This document shows positions 1-9,464 of a stretch of 64,000 nucleotides of DNA, one piece after another. A model generated the notes under the pieces. The model did not search any database. It was not told where the DNA came from and worked only from the letters and a program-made list of their open reading frames with translations. The stretch's first letter is position 1, and every line of letters begins with the position of its first letter. A program made the position numbers and the translations under genes. This stretch comes from JAPLDB01 sp038206355. GTDB taxonomy: Bacteria > Bacteroidota > Bacteroidia > AKYH767-A > 2013-40CM-41-45. The stretch covers positions 1 to 64,000 of the forward strand of contig JBBRAY010000018.1 in assembly GCA_038206355.1 (NCBI GenBank). The letters run 5' to 3'.

Positions 1-119
1 CAGTACTTAAGTCCACGCTGCTCTGCAAATTGCTTCTTTGACATCCCGCTCTGTTTCCACTCTGAAATAATTTGCTGTCTCTCTGCACGTGATGCCTTCT
101 TTTTTTCTAAATTGCTCAT
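1..119 (-). CDS. IS66-type accessory transposition protein TnpA, N-terminal part (cut by window edge)
   Basis: The reverse strand reads ATG at 119 and stays open to base 1, giving 39 residues beginning MSNLEKKKASRAERQQIISE. The stretch WKQSGMSKKQFAEQRGLKY has the helix-turn-helix layout of the small TnpA-type proteins of IS66 elements and related Bacteroidota transposon helpers (Trp, SG-S-K-F, then a short turn). The C-terminal half lies outside the window, so family membership rests on this short motif only. It marks a mobile element just left of the window, in keeping with the low-GC orphan genes that follow. Confidence 0.6.
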   Translation of the reverse strand, partial: MSNLEKKKASRAERQQIISEWKQSGMSKKQFAEQRGLKY

Positions 120-357
120 GATATTTTTTTGAGCAAAGTAAAATGATGTCTAGGTGTAAATCAAGGTGTACTTCGTCGGATGGTTACCGTATACTAGAAC
201 TTCTATAATGAATGTTTGGTTCGGGACGGGCCCATATCCTTTTGATAATGCATTCGATTACAGCACACACGAACCCTACTTTACTAATGGTAGTTTTATT
301 TACGAATTGCTAGGCCCTTTTGAAAGGTAATCAAATTAATAATATTTATTACAACTC

Positions 358-1173
358 ATGACTCCTTCAATTATTTGGATTTTATTCTCTTACGCAGTTA
401 TACTATTTGGTGAATTTCCATCGCAAAGTCATCCAACAATTGCAGAAAGTAGAAAACGTGAATATGAAATTAGTCTAGAAAAAAATTTCGTTAATAGGCA
501 GGTTACAATCAACCTATACACAGATTCAATTAAAACTGACAGCCTCATATTCACAAACGTAGATCTTAGAGTAGATAGATTATCAAATTTTGGTAATACT
601 TGGTGGTATTATATATTCTCTGAGAACACTTCGTGTTTGCCCACAATTGAAGATAAATTTCAAGTTATCTTCAAACCCCAAAATGGAAAACTTTCAATCG
701 CTCTTTTTATGGATTATCAATGGACTAGATTAAAGGTCGAAAGTGAACAGCGATTCAAGAACGATAGTGAAAAGATTAGTCCTTCCTTTATAAAAATTAA
801 TGATATGTATGACTCATTTTGCCAACTTGATTTAGATAGTAATTTTTTTGAAGGTAATTATTTGATTCGTGAAATTATATTTTCGCATAACGCTTATGAT
901 TCCTTGTACAGAAAGGGATCTACGAATCGATATAAATTAAAATATAGCAAAGTTAAAAATATATTCTATAATTCAAGCATTATCTTAGACGATACTTGTA
1001 TTTTTCATTTAACTGAAAATGAATTAATCAAAAAAAAGCTTAATAATGAAAAAGTTTTAATGATAAAATTTTATAATAAGAGAAGTCGATATGTGTATTA
1101 TGAGGGGAAATGGTATTCATTTTTCCTGAACAACTTTACTTCAATGGACCTCTTTAATACCTGTCCTCCGTAA
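358..1173 (+). CDS. Hypothetical exported protein
   Basis: This codes for 271 residues. A hydrophobic N-terminal segment at about residues 4-18, followed by a polar region, looks like a signal peptide or a single membrane anchor; there is no lipobox cysteine. The rest is rich in Asn, Ser, Lys and aromatic residues, with no motif I recognise. Base composition is clearly more AT-rich than the housekeeping genes downstream, and the gene sits next to an IS66-type fragment, so acquisition by transfer is a reasonable inference. The ATG at 358 is the first in frame. No TAnnTTTG element is visible immediately upstream. Confidence 0.6.
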   Translation: MTPSIIWILFSYAVILFGEFPSQSHPTIAESRKREYEISLEKNFVNRQVTINLYTDSIKTDSLIFTNVDLRVDRLSNFGNTWWYYIFSENTSCLPTIEDKFQVIFKPQNGKLSIALFMDYQWTRLKVESEQRFKNDSEKISPSFIKINDMYDSFCQLDLDSNFFEGNYLIREIIFSHNAYDSLYRKGSTNRYKLKYSKVKNIFYNSSIILDDTCIFHLTENELIKKKLNNEKVLMIKFYNKRSRYVYYEGKWYSFFLNNFTSMDLFNTCPP

Positions 1174-1208
1174 GCCTCCGAATTGGCTATATTGTCAATT
1201 GATGTTTT

Positions 1209-1574
1209 TCAGCGTATTCGTTGCGAAGGATATTTTTCCAAGTGAGATTCTCTAATTTTGGTCATGTTTTTTGCACGTTTTCCGGTCTTTTCCAAACTCT
1301 CAAATTTTTCTTCAGTATACCCAAGTCCTTTAAACCGAAATTTCTTCCCGTTGAAAATAATGCCGGTGGTTTTTCCGCTTCTCTCATAAGTTTTCAAATT
1401 ATTTTCTCTGAGTGGTTTTAAAAATGAGTCCTTTGAATGCGCTTTCTTATAGCACCCCAAAAGTAGAGAAGATAATTGTTCCCTGTCACTTTCCCTGCCT
1501 GTTCGAAGTTTGAACTGATATTCTTTTTCAGAGGAGTGTGTTATATCTTTTCTCCCATGCCGGACAACAGGCAA
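1209..1574 (-). CDS. Hypothetical basic protein, possibly a 5'-truncated mobile-element gene
   Basis: This is a 121-residue reading frame rich in Lys and Arg. The frame has no ATG near its 5' end: the only early start is TTG at 1574, and the frame stays open a further 12 codons upstream before a stop, which suggests a fragment of a longer protein. The central stretch KTYERSGKTTGIIFNGKKFR followed by an FKGLG turn resembles sequences near the C-terminus of some Bacteroidota mobilisation and relaxase proteins, but this is from memory and weak. It lies in the same low-GC segment as the IS66-type fragment. Function unknown. Confidence 0.4.
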   Translation of the reverse strand: MPVVRHGRKDITHSSEKEYQFKLRTGRESDREQLSSLLLGCYKKAHSKDSFLKPLRENNLKTYERSGKTTGIIFNGKKFRFKGLGYTEEKFESLEKTGKRAKNMTKIRESHLEKYPSQRIR

Positions 1575-1624
1575 CCTAAAAAATATCTTTTCTCCACCAC
1601 ATTTTCATATCACTAAGAAAAATC

Positions 1625-1632
1625 TATTTTTG
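1625..1632 (+). promoter_or_regulatory. Bacteroidota -7 promoter element TATTTTTG
   Basis: TATTTTTG matches TAnnTTTG and lies five bases before the ATG of the peptide-binding protein gene, implying a very short leader. Confidence 0.55.
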
Positions 1633-1637
1633 CTTTT

Positions 1638-3332
1638 ATGTATCCGGCGATTCCGAACTTGAAATGGTTTTATATTTTTTTATTCATTGCATGTTGCGGA
1701 TGCAGTGGCAGGACACATACCCACAACGACAAAAAAGTCTTCCGGTATAATGAGGCCGGCGGCATTACTTCACTTGACCCCGCATTTGCAAGCAATGAAG
1801 CCAACACCAGGGCCTGTATGCAACTTTACAGCGGACTGGTTCAGGCAGACAGTGAACTGCATATTAAACCCTGCATCGCTAAAAGCTGGGAGATAAAAGA
1901 AAAGGGGACAGTTTTTATTTTTCACCTGCGCGATGACATTTATTTTCATGAGAACAATTCATTTGATATCAGAAAGGAGTTCAGCGTTATTCATAACAAG
2001 AGCAACCCGATTCGTGTTTCAAGGAAGGTTGTTGCCGGTGATTTTGTTTACAGTTTGAAAAGATTGACCGATCCCCTTGTGGCATCTCCGTGCGCATGGA
2101 CGATGAATTATGTAATAAGAAATAGTGCAGGTTATATTTCAGGAATTGAAGCAATGGACGACAGCACACTGCGGATCACATTAAACAGGCCCTTTACGCC
2201 TTTTCTCAGTTTACTATCAATGGCATGCTGTTCAGTTGTCCCAAAGGAAGTGGTGGAATATTTCGGCGCTGATTTCAGAAGCCATCCTTGTGGTACCGGC
2301 GCATTTATGTTTCGTATTTGGAAACCGGATGTCGAACTTGTATTTCTGAAAAATGAAAATTATTTTGAAGAGGATAACAATGGTGAAAAACTACCTTATC
2401 TCGATGCCATTGAAATATCTTTCATCCCTGAAAAAGTTAATGCTTTTATATCGTTTCTGAAGGGGAACCTTGATATTCTGATTGGCCTTGATGACAGGGT
2501 GCGCGATCAGTTGCTTACGAGGACAGGCCAGTTGCAGCCGCGATTTGAAAACAGATTTAATTTTGAACTTTCACCATTTTTGAATACTGAATTCCTGAGT
2601 GTGGATCTCAAGAATAAGAATGACGATAGTAAAATCAATCCGCTCGTAAATAAACAGATCAGGCAGGCGCTGAGCTATGGCTTTTACAGAAGATATCTCA
2701 GAAGATATTTGTACGGCAACATCGGAATTCCCGGTTCTGATGGAATCATTCCTCCGGGATCACCGGCCTTTGATTCTTCGATTGTTGGTTATTATTTTTA
2801 CCCTTCAAAAGTAAAAGCAATCCTCAAAGAGGCAGGATATGAAAATGGCGAAGGAATTCCTGAAATTATTCTTCATACCAATGTCGAGGCGCAAGACCTT
2901 TGCCGGTATATTGAAAGGCAGTGGGAAGATTTTGGCTTTGATATAAAGATTGAAGTGCATTCACATGACGAGCAGATGCGCATGATAGATGAAGGGAGTC
3001 TTCCTTTTTTCCGGTCATCGTGGATTGCAGATTATCCTGACGCAGAGAATTATCTTGGTCTCTTCTATTCAAAGAATATTCCGCCGTATGGGAATAACAA
3101 CACGCATTTTTCAAATGCAGATTATGATGATATCTATGAAAGGGCAATGGAGGAAGTGAATGATTCAATTCGTTTTACTTACTATCACTATATGGATCAG
3201 TTGCTGATGGAGAATGCCCCCGTCATCATCGTGTATTATGACAGAAGCGTAAGGCTCACACATTATAATATCAGCGGACTTGCACACAATGCAATGAATT
3301 ATTTGGTGTTGAAGGAAGTCAGGAAGAATTGA
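1638..3332 (+). CDS. ABC transporter substrate-binding lipoprotein, peptide/oligopeptide (SBP_bac_5) type
   Basis: The 564-residue product begins with a lipoprotein signal ending in a Cys-rich stretch (FLFIACCGCSG, lipid attachment near residues 19-22), so it should be anchored in a membrane facing the periplasm. The mature start, with GGITSLDPAFASN followed by LYSGLV and later IAKSWEI and FHLRDDIYFHE, is the signature of DppA/OppA-like solute-binding proteins; the family binds peptides or nickel for import. PYLDAIEI and IRQALSYGFYR are further family landmarks, and the length is normal. No permease or ATPase gene lies alongside, so the transporter partner must be elsewhere. Transcription probably starts at the TATTTTTG element just upstream of the ATG. 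Confidence 0.9.
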   Translation: MYPAIPNLKWFYIFLFIACCGCSGRTHTHNDKKVFRYNEAGGITSLDPAFASNEANTRACMQLYSGLVQADSELHIKPCIAKSWEIKEKGTVFIFHLRDDIYFHENNSFDIRKEFSVIHNKSNPIRVSRKVVAGDFVYSLKRLTDPLVASPCAWTMNYVIRNSAGYISGIEAMDDSTLRITLNRPFTPFLSLLSMACCSVVPKEVVEYFGADFRSHPCGTGAFMFRIWKPDVELVFLKNENYFEEDNNGEKLPYLDAIEISFIPEKVNAFISFLKGNLDILIGLDDRVRDQLLTRTGQLQPRFENRFNFELSPFLNTEFLSVDLKNKNDDSKINPLVNKQIRQALSYGFYRRYLRRYLYGNIGIPGSDGIIPPGSPAFDSSIVGYYFYPSKVKAILKEAGYENGEGIPEIILHTNVEAQDLCRYIERQWEDFGFDIKIEVHSHDEQMRMIDEGSLPFFRSSWIADYPDAENYLGLFYSKNIPPYGNNNTHFSNADYDDIYERAMEEVNDSIRFTYYHYMDQLLMENAPVIIVYYDRSVRLTHYNISGLAHNAMNYLVLKEVRKN

Positions 3333-3449
3333 GCGTAATACCAAGAGAATTTCCTATATCCCTTTTTCCTGAATTGATTTTTTTTGCCGGTTACACTTTT
3401 GATGTAAAAAAATCGTAGGTTTAGCACTCCAATTACTAATCCAACTACC

Positions 3450-6400
3450 ATGTTAAGACCATTTTTTGCAGCATTGCTTATTTTTTTATCTACTACATCA
3501 CTTTCACCTGTGTTTGCGGGAAATAATATCGTTCTGTTGAAGAGCAGAACAATTGAAACAAAAAAAGATTTTAATTCCCATGTCGGCGATCCGGTTTTAT
3601 CCGGTGATATCTCACATGGATATTATTACCGGTTAATACAGTTTGATAATGTTCTTTCAGCCCAACAAAGATTGCTTCTGGAAGGAACGGGTGTCAGGTT
3701 GCTAGGTTACGTTCCTTACAATGCATATTATGTTGCCATACCTTCAGGACTGAATTTGTCCTTGTTGAATCCATTTAATCCACGTAGCATCATCACGCTT
3801 ACTGCACAGGATAAGATGAGCAATCAATTGCGTTATGGAAATATTCCTGATCAGAGCAGAAATAAAAACGGAACAATAAATCTGACATTCATTTATTACG
3901 GCAATGTTTCATCTGTTCAGGCGAAACAGGAACTGATGAATAATGGATGCACCGTGCTTGAAAGTTTTGATGAGTCATTTCAGCTTTCAGTAAGCGTGAG
4001 CGAAAATAAATGGCATGCAATTACTGAACTGGCTTTTATCAAACACGTTGAACCACTTTATCCTTCAGGTGAAGATGACACGAAAGGAAGAAGCCTTCAT
4101 CGCAGCAATGCAATCAATAATGATTATGGTGCCGGTCGTCATTATGATGGAGCAGGAGTCAGCATCGGACTGGCCGATGACGGTGAAGTGGGACCTCACA
4201 TAGACTACACAGGCAGAATGGTGAATACATTCAGTACCGGCCCGGGCGGATCACACGGCGACATGACTTCCGGTATTTGCATGGGCGCAGGAAACCTTGA
4301 TCCTGTTATCAGAGGGATGGCTACAGGATCACAGATTTATATTTACAACATTGGCCCTTATCCTCCTGATACGACAGCCGGATCATATCCGCATTTGATA
4401 AATGCAGCACAGAATCTTACCGACCTCGGAACTGTTGTTTTATCTACGAGTTACAGTGCGGGATGCAATGACTATGATGCATTCGCTTCCATGACAGACA
4501 GGATCATGCATAACCTGAAGGTGATATGTCCGGTGTGGAGTGCGGGAAATAACCAGGGTGCTGATTGCGGTTACGGAGCAGGCGGCCAGTGGGGAAATAT
4601 TACCGGAGGATTTAAGCAGGGGAAGAATGTTATTGACGTTGCCAATCTTGACGCCCATGAAGTGATTGACGGAACAAGTAGCCATGGTCCTGCTTCTGAC
4701 GGCAGAATAAAACCTGACATCTCCGCCAATGGAAAAGCACAAATGTCAATCGCACAGAATAATACTTTTCAGGTTGGTGGCGGAACAAGTGCTGCATGCC
4801 CGAGTGTTGCAGGAGTGACGGCGCAATGCTATCAGGCTTATCGCGAAATTACAGGGCTACAAAATCCGGATGGTTTGCTTATCAAAGGTTGTCTGCTTAA
4901 CAGCGCATGGGACATTGGAAATTCCGGTCCGGACTATGCATTCGGATACGGCCGTATCAATGGTTTGCGCGCCGTTCAAACACTGGAGCAGCAACATTAT
5001 TTTATTGATTCAGTTTCAAATGGAGTTACGAAGTCACACACATTGTACGTTCCTCCGAATATTTCTCAGTTAAAAGTGATGCTCGTATGGAGTGATCCGG
5101 AGGGCGATGCAAATGCTGCCATTGCACTGGTGAATAACCTTGACCTTACCGTAACAGACCCTGCTATCATCAATTTCAATCCATGGGTGCTGGATCCAAC
5201 ACCGAATGCGACAACCCTTGCGCTTCCTGCTGTTCGGAAAGTAGATACACTTAACAATACGGAACAGGTAACCATTGATAACCCGACATCAGGGGCATAT
5301 ACTATAACAGTGAATGGCTCATCGGTTCCGTTTGGTCCGCAGAAATATTTTATTGTGTATGAATTCTGGGATGACAATATCACGCTTACTTATCCGATGG
5401 GAGGCGAAGGATTTGTTCCCGGTGAAACAGAAATTTTACGCTGGGATGCTTTCAGTACCTCCGGAAATTTTCAACTGGAATATTCGATCAACAATGGTTC
5501 AACATGGAATACTATTGGTAATGCGACGGGCAGTACAAGACAATATGATTGGCTGATCCCGAATAGTGTTTCAGGGAATTGTCTGGTGCGGATAACCAGG
5601 GGCGCTACTTCAGATGGAAGCGATGCTACATTCAGCATCATTGATGATCCGAACAACCTGCACGTTGTGTGGGCATGCGTGGACTCGATGAAACTTGCAT
5701 GGGATGCCGTGTTCGGAGCAACGGGATACGAAGTAAGTAAACTCGGTGCGAAGTATATGGATTCAGCAGGAACAAGTACGTTGAACGAAATTGTATTACA
5801 GGGAATAAGTTCTGCTGATACCAACTGGTTCAGCGTATCCGCGTTGACCAATGGTACCAAAGGAAGAAGGGCGATTGCTATTCCTAAACTTCCCGGACTT
5901 AATAATTGTTCGCTGGCACAGGATCTGGCGATGACAGGGCTCATTCCGGTCTCCGGAAATTTTTATGATTGCAATACAGGCCTGGATTCTGTATTAATTA
6001 CCGCAAATATTACTAACATTGGTTTCAGTAGTGCAACAGGATTCAGTCTTTCCTATTCCATCAATGCAGGAACTCCGGTTACTGAGCCATTTACCGGCTC
6101 AATAGCATTCGGCCAATCTGCGAATTTTACTTTCGCTACAACTGCAGACTTCAGTGCAGGCGGATCTTTTACAATTGACGTCACGATTAATTTTCCGGGA
6201 GATTTATACCTTGCAAATAATTCGATGTCATCTGCAATCTCTGTTGCTCTCGCTGCAACCGCTCCGTTGATTGAAGATTTCCAGGGACCTGTTTTCCCGC
6301 CTTTATACTGGGATACATTGAATTCCAATGCCACCAATACCTGGGCCCGACAAACTGGCGTAACAGGAAGCAGTGGTGCAGCCACAAATGTAGCCGTGTA

Positions 6401-7061
6401 TAATAATTGTGCTTACAATGCCAATGGCGCATCAGACGCATTGATTACGCAGTTGTTTGACATCAGTGGTTTACTATTTCCGTTGATGACATTTGATGTG
6501 AGTTACAGGGAATATACCAACTATACTGACGCGCTGCGCATAGATGTATCTGCCGATTGCGGAAACACTTTTGTTCCATCAGGATATTATAAGGAATCGC
6601 CGCAGCTGACAACAGTACCCGGAACATCAGGGTGTTTTACGCCGACTTCAGCAAGCGATTGGAGGAGGGATTCTGTTGACTTAAGCGCATTTGCAGGAAA
6701 TAATATCATATTGAAATTTGTAAACATTGGTGGCTATGGAAATTTGATTTTCATCGACAATGTAAACATCATGGAAAACTATATCCTTAGTGCGGGTGCT
6801 ATTTCCGGTTCCGATTTTTATCCACGGGTTTATCCAAATCCTTCAGCAGGGATTTTTACGGTTGACTTAAGAAACATTCCCGGAGTTATTATTGAGACAG
6901 AAATTCATGATGTTGCAGGCAGATTGGTAGAAGTGAGGGAGATGAAAAATTTGTCTCAGTTACAAAGTACCATTGATCTCAGTTCGGAGCCGAACGGAAT
7001 ATATTTTCTGAAAATAAACAGCAGTGAAAAATTGTATCACCTGCTGCTGACGAAGATGTAA
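3450..7061 (+). CDS. Secreted subtilisin-like (S8) serine protease with T9SS sorting domain
   Basis: The 1203-residue protein has a signal peptide (about residues 1-23), a propeptide-like region to about 200, then an S8 domain. The catalytic triad is visible: Asp243 or Asp244 in ADDGEVG, His269 in GSHGDMTSG, and Ser447 in GGGTSAACPSVAG. The fold continues into a beta-sandwich (about 530-640), an Ig/fibronectin-like stretch, a CARDB-like region and a choice-of-anchor/MAM-like module starting near DFQGPVFPPLYWDT. The C-terminus, from about residue 1120 (VYPNPSAGIFTV, GIYFLKI), is a type A T9SS sorting domain, so export across the outer membrane by T9SS is expected. The substrate is unknown; degradation of external protein is the family expectation. 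Confidence 0.92.
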   Translation: MLRPFFAALLIFLSTTSLSPVFAGNNIVLLKSRTIETKKDFNSHVGDPVLSGDISHGYYYRLIQFDNVLSAQQRLLLEGTGVRLLGYVPYNAYYVAIPSGLNLSLLNPFNPRSIITLTAQDKMSNQLRYGNIPDQSRNKNGTINLTFIYYGNVSSVQAKQELMNNGCTVLESFDESFQLSVSVSENKWHAITELAFIKHVEPLYPSGEDDTKGRSLHRSNAINNDYGAGRHYDGAGVSIGLADDGEVGPHIDYTGRMVNTFSTGPGGSHGDMTSGICMGAGNLDPVIRGMATGSQIYIYNIGPYPPDTTAGSYPHLINAAQNLTDLGTVVLSTSYSAGCNDYDAFASMTDRIMHNLKVICPVWSAGNNQGADCGYGAGGQWGNITGGFKQGKNVIDVANLDAHEVIDGTSSHGPASDGRIKPDISANGKAQMSIAQNNTFQVGGGTSAACPSVAGVTAQCYQAYREITGLQNPDGLLIKGCLLNSAWDIGNSGPDYAFGYGRINGLRAVQTLEQQHYFIDSVSNGVTKSHTLYVPPNISQLKVMLVWSDPEGDANAAIALVNNLDLTVTDPAIINFNPWVLDPTPNATTLALPAVRKVDTLNNTEQVTIDNPTSGAYTITVNGSSVPFGPQKYFIVYEFWDDNITLTYPMGGEGFVPGETEILRWDAFSTSGNFQLEYSINNGSTWNTIGNATGSTRQYDWLIPNSVSGNCLVRITRGATSDGSDATFSIIDDPNNLHVVWACVDSMKLAWDAVFGATGYEVSKLGAKYMDSAGTSTLNEIVLQGISSADTNWFSVSALTNGTKGRRAIAIPKLPGLNNCSLAQDLAMTGLIPVSGNFYDCNTGLDSVLITANITNIGFSSATGFSLSYSINAGTPVTEPFTGSIAFGQSANFTFATTADFSAGGSFTIDVTINFPGDLYLANNSMSSAISVALAATAPLIEDFQGPVFPPLYWDTLNSNATNTWARQTGVTGSSGAATNVAVYNNCAYNANGASDALITQLFDISGLLFPLMTFDVSYREYTNYTDALRIDVSADCGNTFVPSGYYKESPQLTTVPGTSGCFTPTSASDWRRDSVDLSAFAGNNIILKFVNIGGYGNLIFIDNVNIMENYILSAGAISGSDFYPRVYPNPSAGIFTVDLRNIPGVIIETEIHDVAGRLVEVREMKNLSQLQSTIDLSSEPNGIYFLKINSSEKLYHLLLTKM

Positions 7062-7112
7062 TTAATAGAATTGAAAATTAATTATTGATTAAACTTCTTA
7101 AATTTTTTAATT

Positions 7113-9329
7113 ATGAAAAGGTGCAAAAATATTTTAGTCATTATTTTTCTGTTGATTTCTTACTGTCATTCTTATGCCTCCAACTATTACTGGGTAGGCG
7201 GAACAGGGAATTTCAGCGATACGCTGCATTGGGCAACAACCAGCGGCGGAACAACAAATTATGCTGTTATTCCTACAAATACCGACGATGTTTTCTTTGA
7301 TTCTAATTCATTTCCCGGTGCAAATGATACGGTCTATTTTGACCTTGCTTATCAGGAGGCCCATCATTTCAGTACTGCGGGTGCAACCAACAATCCAACT
7401 TTCTATGACGGGCCGGCAGCACTCTATATGACGGTACTGGGGAATTTTGAACTTACGCCGGGTGTAAACTGGAAATCAATATGTACACTCGAGTTGAATA
7501 CCGAGGATGTGCAGTCTACCATTATGACAAATGGAGTTTATATTACAAATTCAGTTATAATCGGGGGAAGTGCAATTTCAACTACTTCTTTATTGGACAA
7601 TTTTTCCTGTGCTAATTTCGAGCTGGATGGAAATGATTTTATTACAAATAACCACAACATCAGTACGGGCGTGTTTATAGTTAACTCCACTGGCGTTTTG
7701 CAATTTGGTACCTCAAATATTTCGGCAAGCTCATTTATGAATTTTTTTTTAGGAGGCACGGGATCTTCAACATTTTATTCTGATTCAGCAACTTTTATAT
7801 CTGAAGGCGTCTTTGATACTGACTACGGAGCTTCAGGGGTTCATTATGGAACTGTGTATGCCCAATCAATGTCGAACAACAATTGTTATTTCAAAGCCAT
7901 TCATTGCTCAGGCCTTGCAGGCAGTGGAAATCATGTTGAACTTATTGTTGGTGATTTTTGGATCGGTCCTTGGGCAACCCAATATGGTGAACCCAATTAC
8001 ATCACGAAAATTATCGCACCCTATGCAATAGCAGTAGATGGAAGCAACGTGATTGATACAATTATATTTACTCATCCCGGAGCATCATTGGCCATAAAGG
8101 ATACGCTAACACTGAATGGTGAAATTTATTTCAATAATACGCCGGCTTACCCGGGATCAATCGCATATAATGGATCTGATTCAGGTTACATTTATAAAAC
8201 AGGCGGCATTGTTTGTTTCGATTTTCTAACTATTCAGAATGTTCATGCTTTTGGAGGTGCTCAATATTTTGCCGGCAGCAACAGCACTGATTTGGGAGGA
8301 AGTGTCGGGTGGCAGTTTACAGGATGTACCACTTCCGGTGGCGTATGGCCGGGAGATGCCAATTACGACCTCACCGTAAATAATCTTGACATACTCGCCA
8401 TCGGTCTGGCAAACGGAGAAACAGGAGCTGTTCGTGCAGGCGCGAGTTCAGCTTGGGTGGAGCAACCCGTAAGCGCATGGGCCAATTCATTTGCATCCGG
8501 AGTGAATATGAAACACGCCGATTGCGAGGGCAATGGAATAGTTGACGCAAGTGATACTGCAGCCGTTTCAATTAATTATGGTCTTCATCATCCTGCTTCG
8601 AAGATGATAAAACCGGAAATTGCTCCTGCTTCAAGTTCCTATCTTGTGATAGATGTTTCGCCTGATACGGTTGGACCTTCTTCGTCGGTGCACGTGAATA
8701 TTGACCTTTCCATTGACAGCATTTATGGAATTGCTTTTTCTGTTTATTATAATCCTGCTCTGATAGACGCTGCCTCACTGGTTCCTGATTTCAGTAACTC
8801 ATGGCTTGGAACATCTGGTGTGAATATGATTGGATTTGCAAAAGCAGATCCTCTTGCAGGACGAATTGATTTTGCAATGACAAGAACGGATCATACGGAT
8901 GCAATTGGTGGCATTGGACATTTGATCTCATTCGATCTCATAACGGAGAGTTCTATTCCTGCAGGCTCTTCGCTTACGATGGAAGCAGATAATGTGAACG
9001 GCGTTTTTCTTTCAGAGAATTATGAAGCAATCACAGGAAGTTCCGATAGCAGTATTGTATCTGTTCTTCCTGTGGCAACAACATATTTAAACCTTGCATC
9101 ATTCATCAGAAACAATACTATAAGCGTGAACTATTTCAACAGAAAGGAAGGTGAAATAAATTTATCGCTTACTGATATTACAGGAAGGAATATGATGCAG
9201 AATAAAATTGCTGCAATAAAAGGAATAAACCATCACGAGATTCCTATCGGTGATCTTGCCAATGGAATTTACCTGCTGACTCTGAATGGGGCAGAGGGAA
9301 GCAAAAGTATAAAGGTGATTAAAGAATAA
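7113..9329 (+). CDS. Secreted protein with dockerin-like and cohesin-like modules and T9SS sorting domain
   Basis: The 738-residue product has a signal peptide (residues about 1-22) followed by NYYWVGGTGNFSDTLHWATT, a start common to large Bacteroidota surface proteins. About residues 411-492 hold two Asp/Asn-rich calcium-loop-like segments (GDANYDLTVNNLDILAIG and DCEGNGIVDASDTAAVSINY), as in dockerins. About residues 508-625 form a cohesin-like beta-sandwich (YLVIDVSPDTVGPSSSVHVN, with FSVYYNPALID). The last 75 residues are a type A T9SS sorting tail ending in GIYLLTLNG and SIKVIKE. It lies 51 bases behind the S8 protease gene in the same direction, so co-transcription is possible. Its binding partner is unknown; carbohydrate or surface attachment is inference. 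Confidence 0.85.
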   Translation: MKRCKNILVIIFLLISYCHSYASNYYWVGGTGNFSDTLHWATTSGGTTNYAVIPTNTDDVFFDSNSFPGANDTVYFDLAYQEAHHFSTAGATNNPTFYDGPAALYMTVLGNFELTPGVNWKSICTLELNTEDVQSTIMTNGVYITNSVIIGGSAISTTSLLDNFSCANFELDGNDFITNNHNISTGVFIVNSTGVLQFGTSNISASSFMNFFLGGTGSSTFYSDSATFISEGVFDTDYGASGVHYGTVYAQSMSNNNCYFKAIHCSGLAGSGNHVELIVGDFWIGPWATQYGEPNYITKIIAPYAIAVDGSNVIDTIIFTHPGASLAIKDTLTLNGEIYFNNTPAYPGSIAYNGSDSGYIYKTGGIVCFDFLTIQNVHAFGGAQYFAGSNSTDLGGSVGWQFTGCTTSGGVWPGDANYDLTVNNLDILAIGLANGETGAVRAGASSAWVEQPVSAWANSFASGVNMKHADCEGNGIVDASDTAAVSINYGLHHPASKMIKPEIAPASSSYLVIDVSPDTVGPSSSVHVNIDLSIDSIYGIAFSVYYNPALIDAASLVPDFSNSWLGTSGVNMIGFAKADPLAGRIDFAMTRTDHTDAIGGIGHLISFDLITESSIPAGSSLTMEADNVNGVFLSENYEAITGSSDSSIVSVLPVATTYLNLASFIRNNTISVNYFNRKEGEINLSLTDITGRNMMQNKIAAIKGINHHEIPIGDLANGIYLLTLNGAEGSKSIKVIKE

Positions 9330-9464
9330 AAGATCCTGAATTGATATGAAAGTGGTTCGTTACGGGAAAGCAATCCGTTATGTATTCTACAGCACCATGT
9401 TCTGTTAAACCGAATTGATTAAACTAAAGAATAATTTTCTTCATCAGCTGATTCGATTTCTTCT

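Noticed and set aside
160..330. Small open frame with ATG at 208 reading MNVWFGTGPYPFDNAFDYST
   Set aside because: 41 codons, no homology recognised and no supporting signals; possibly a gene remnant, but not enough to call.
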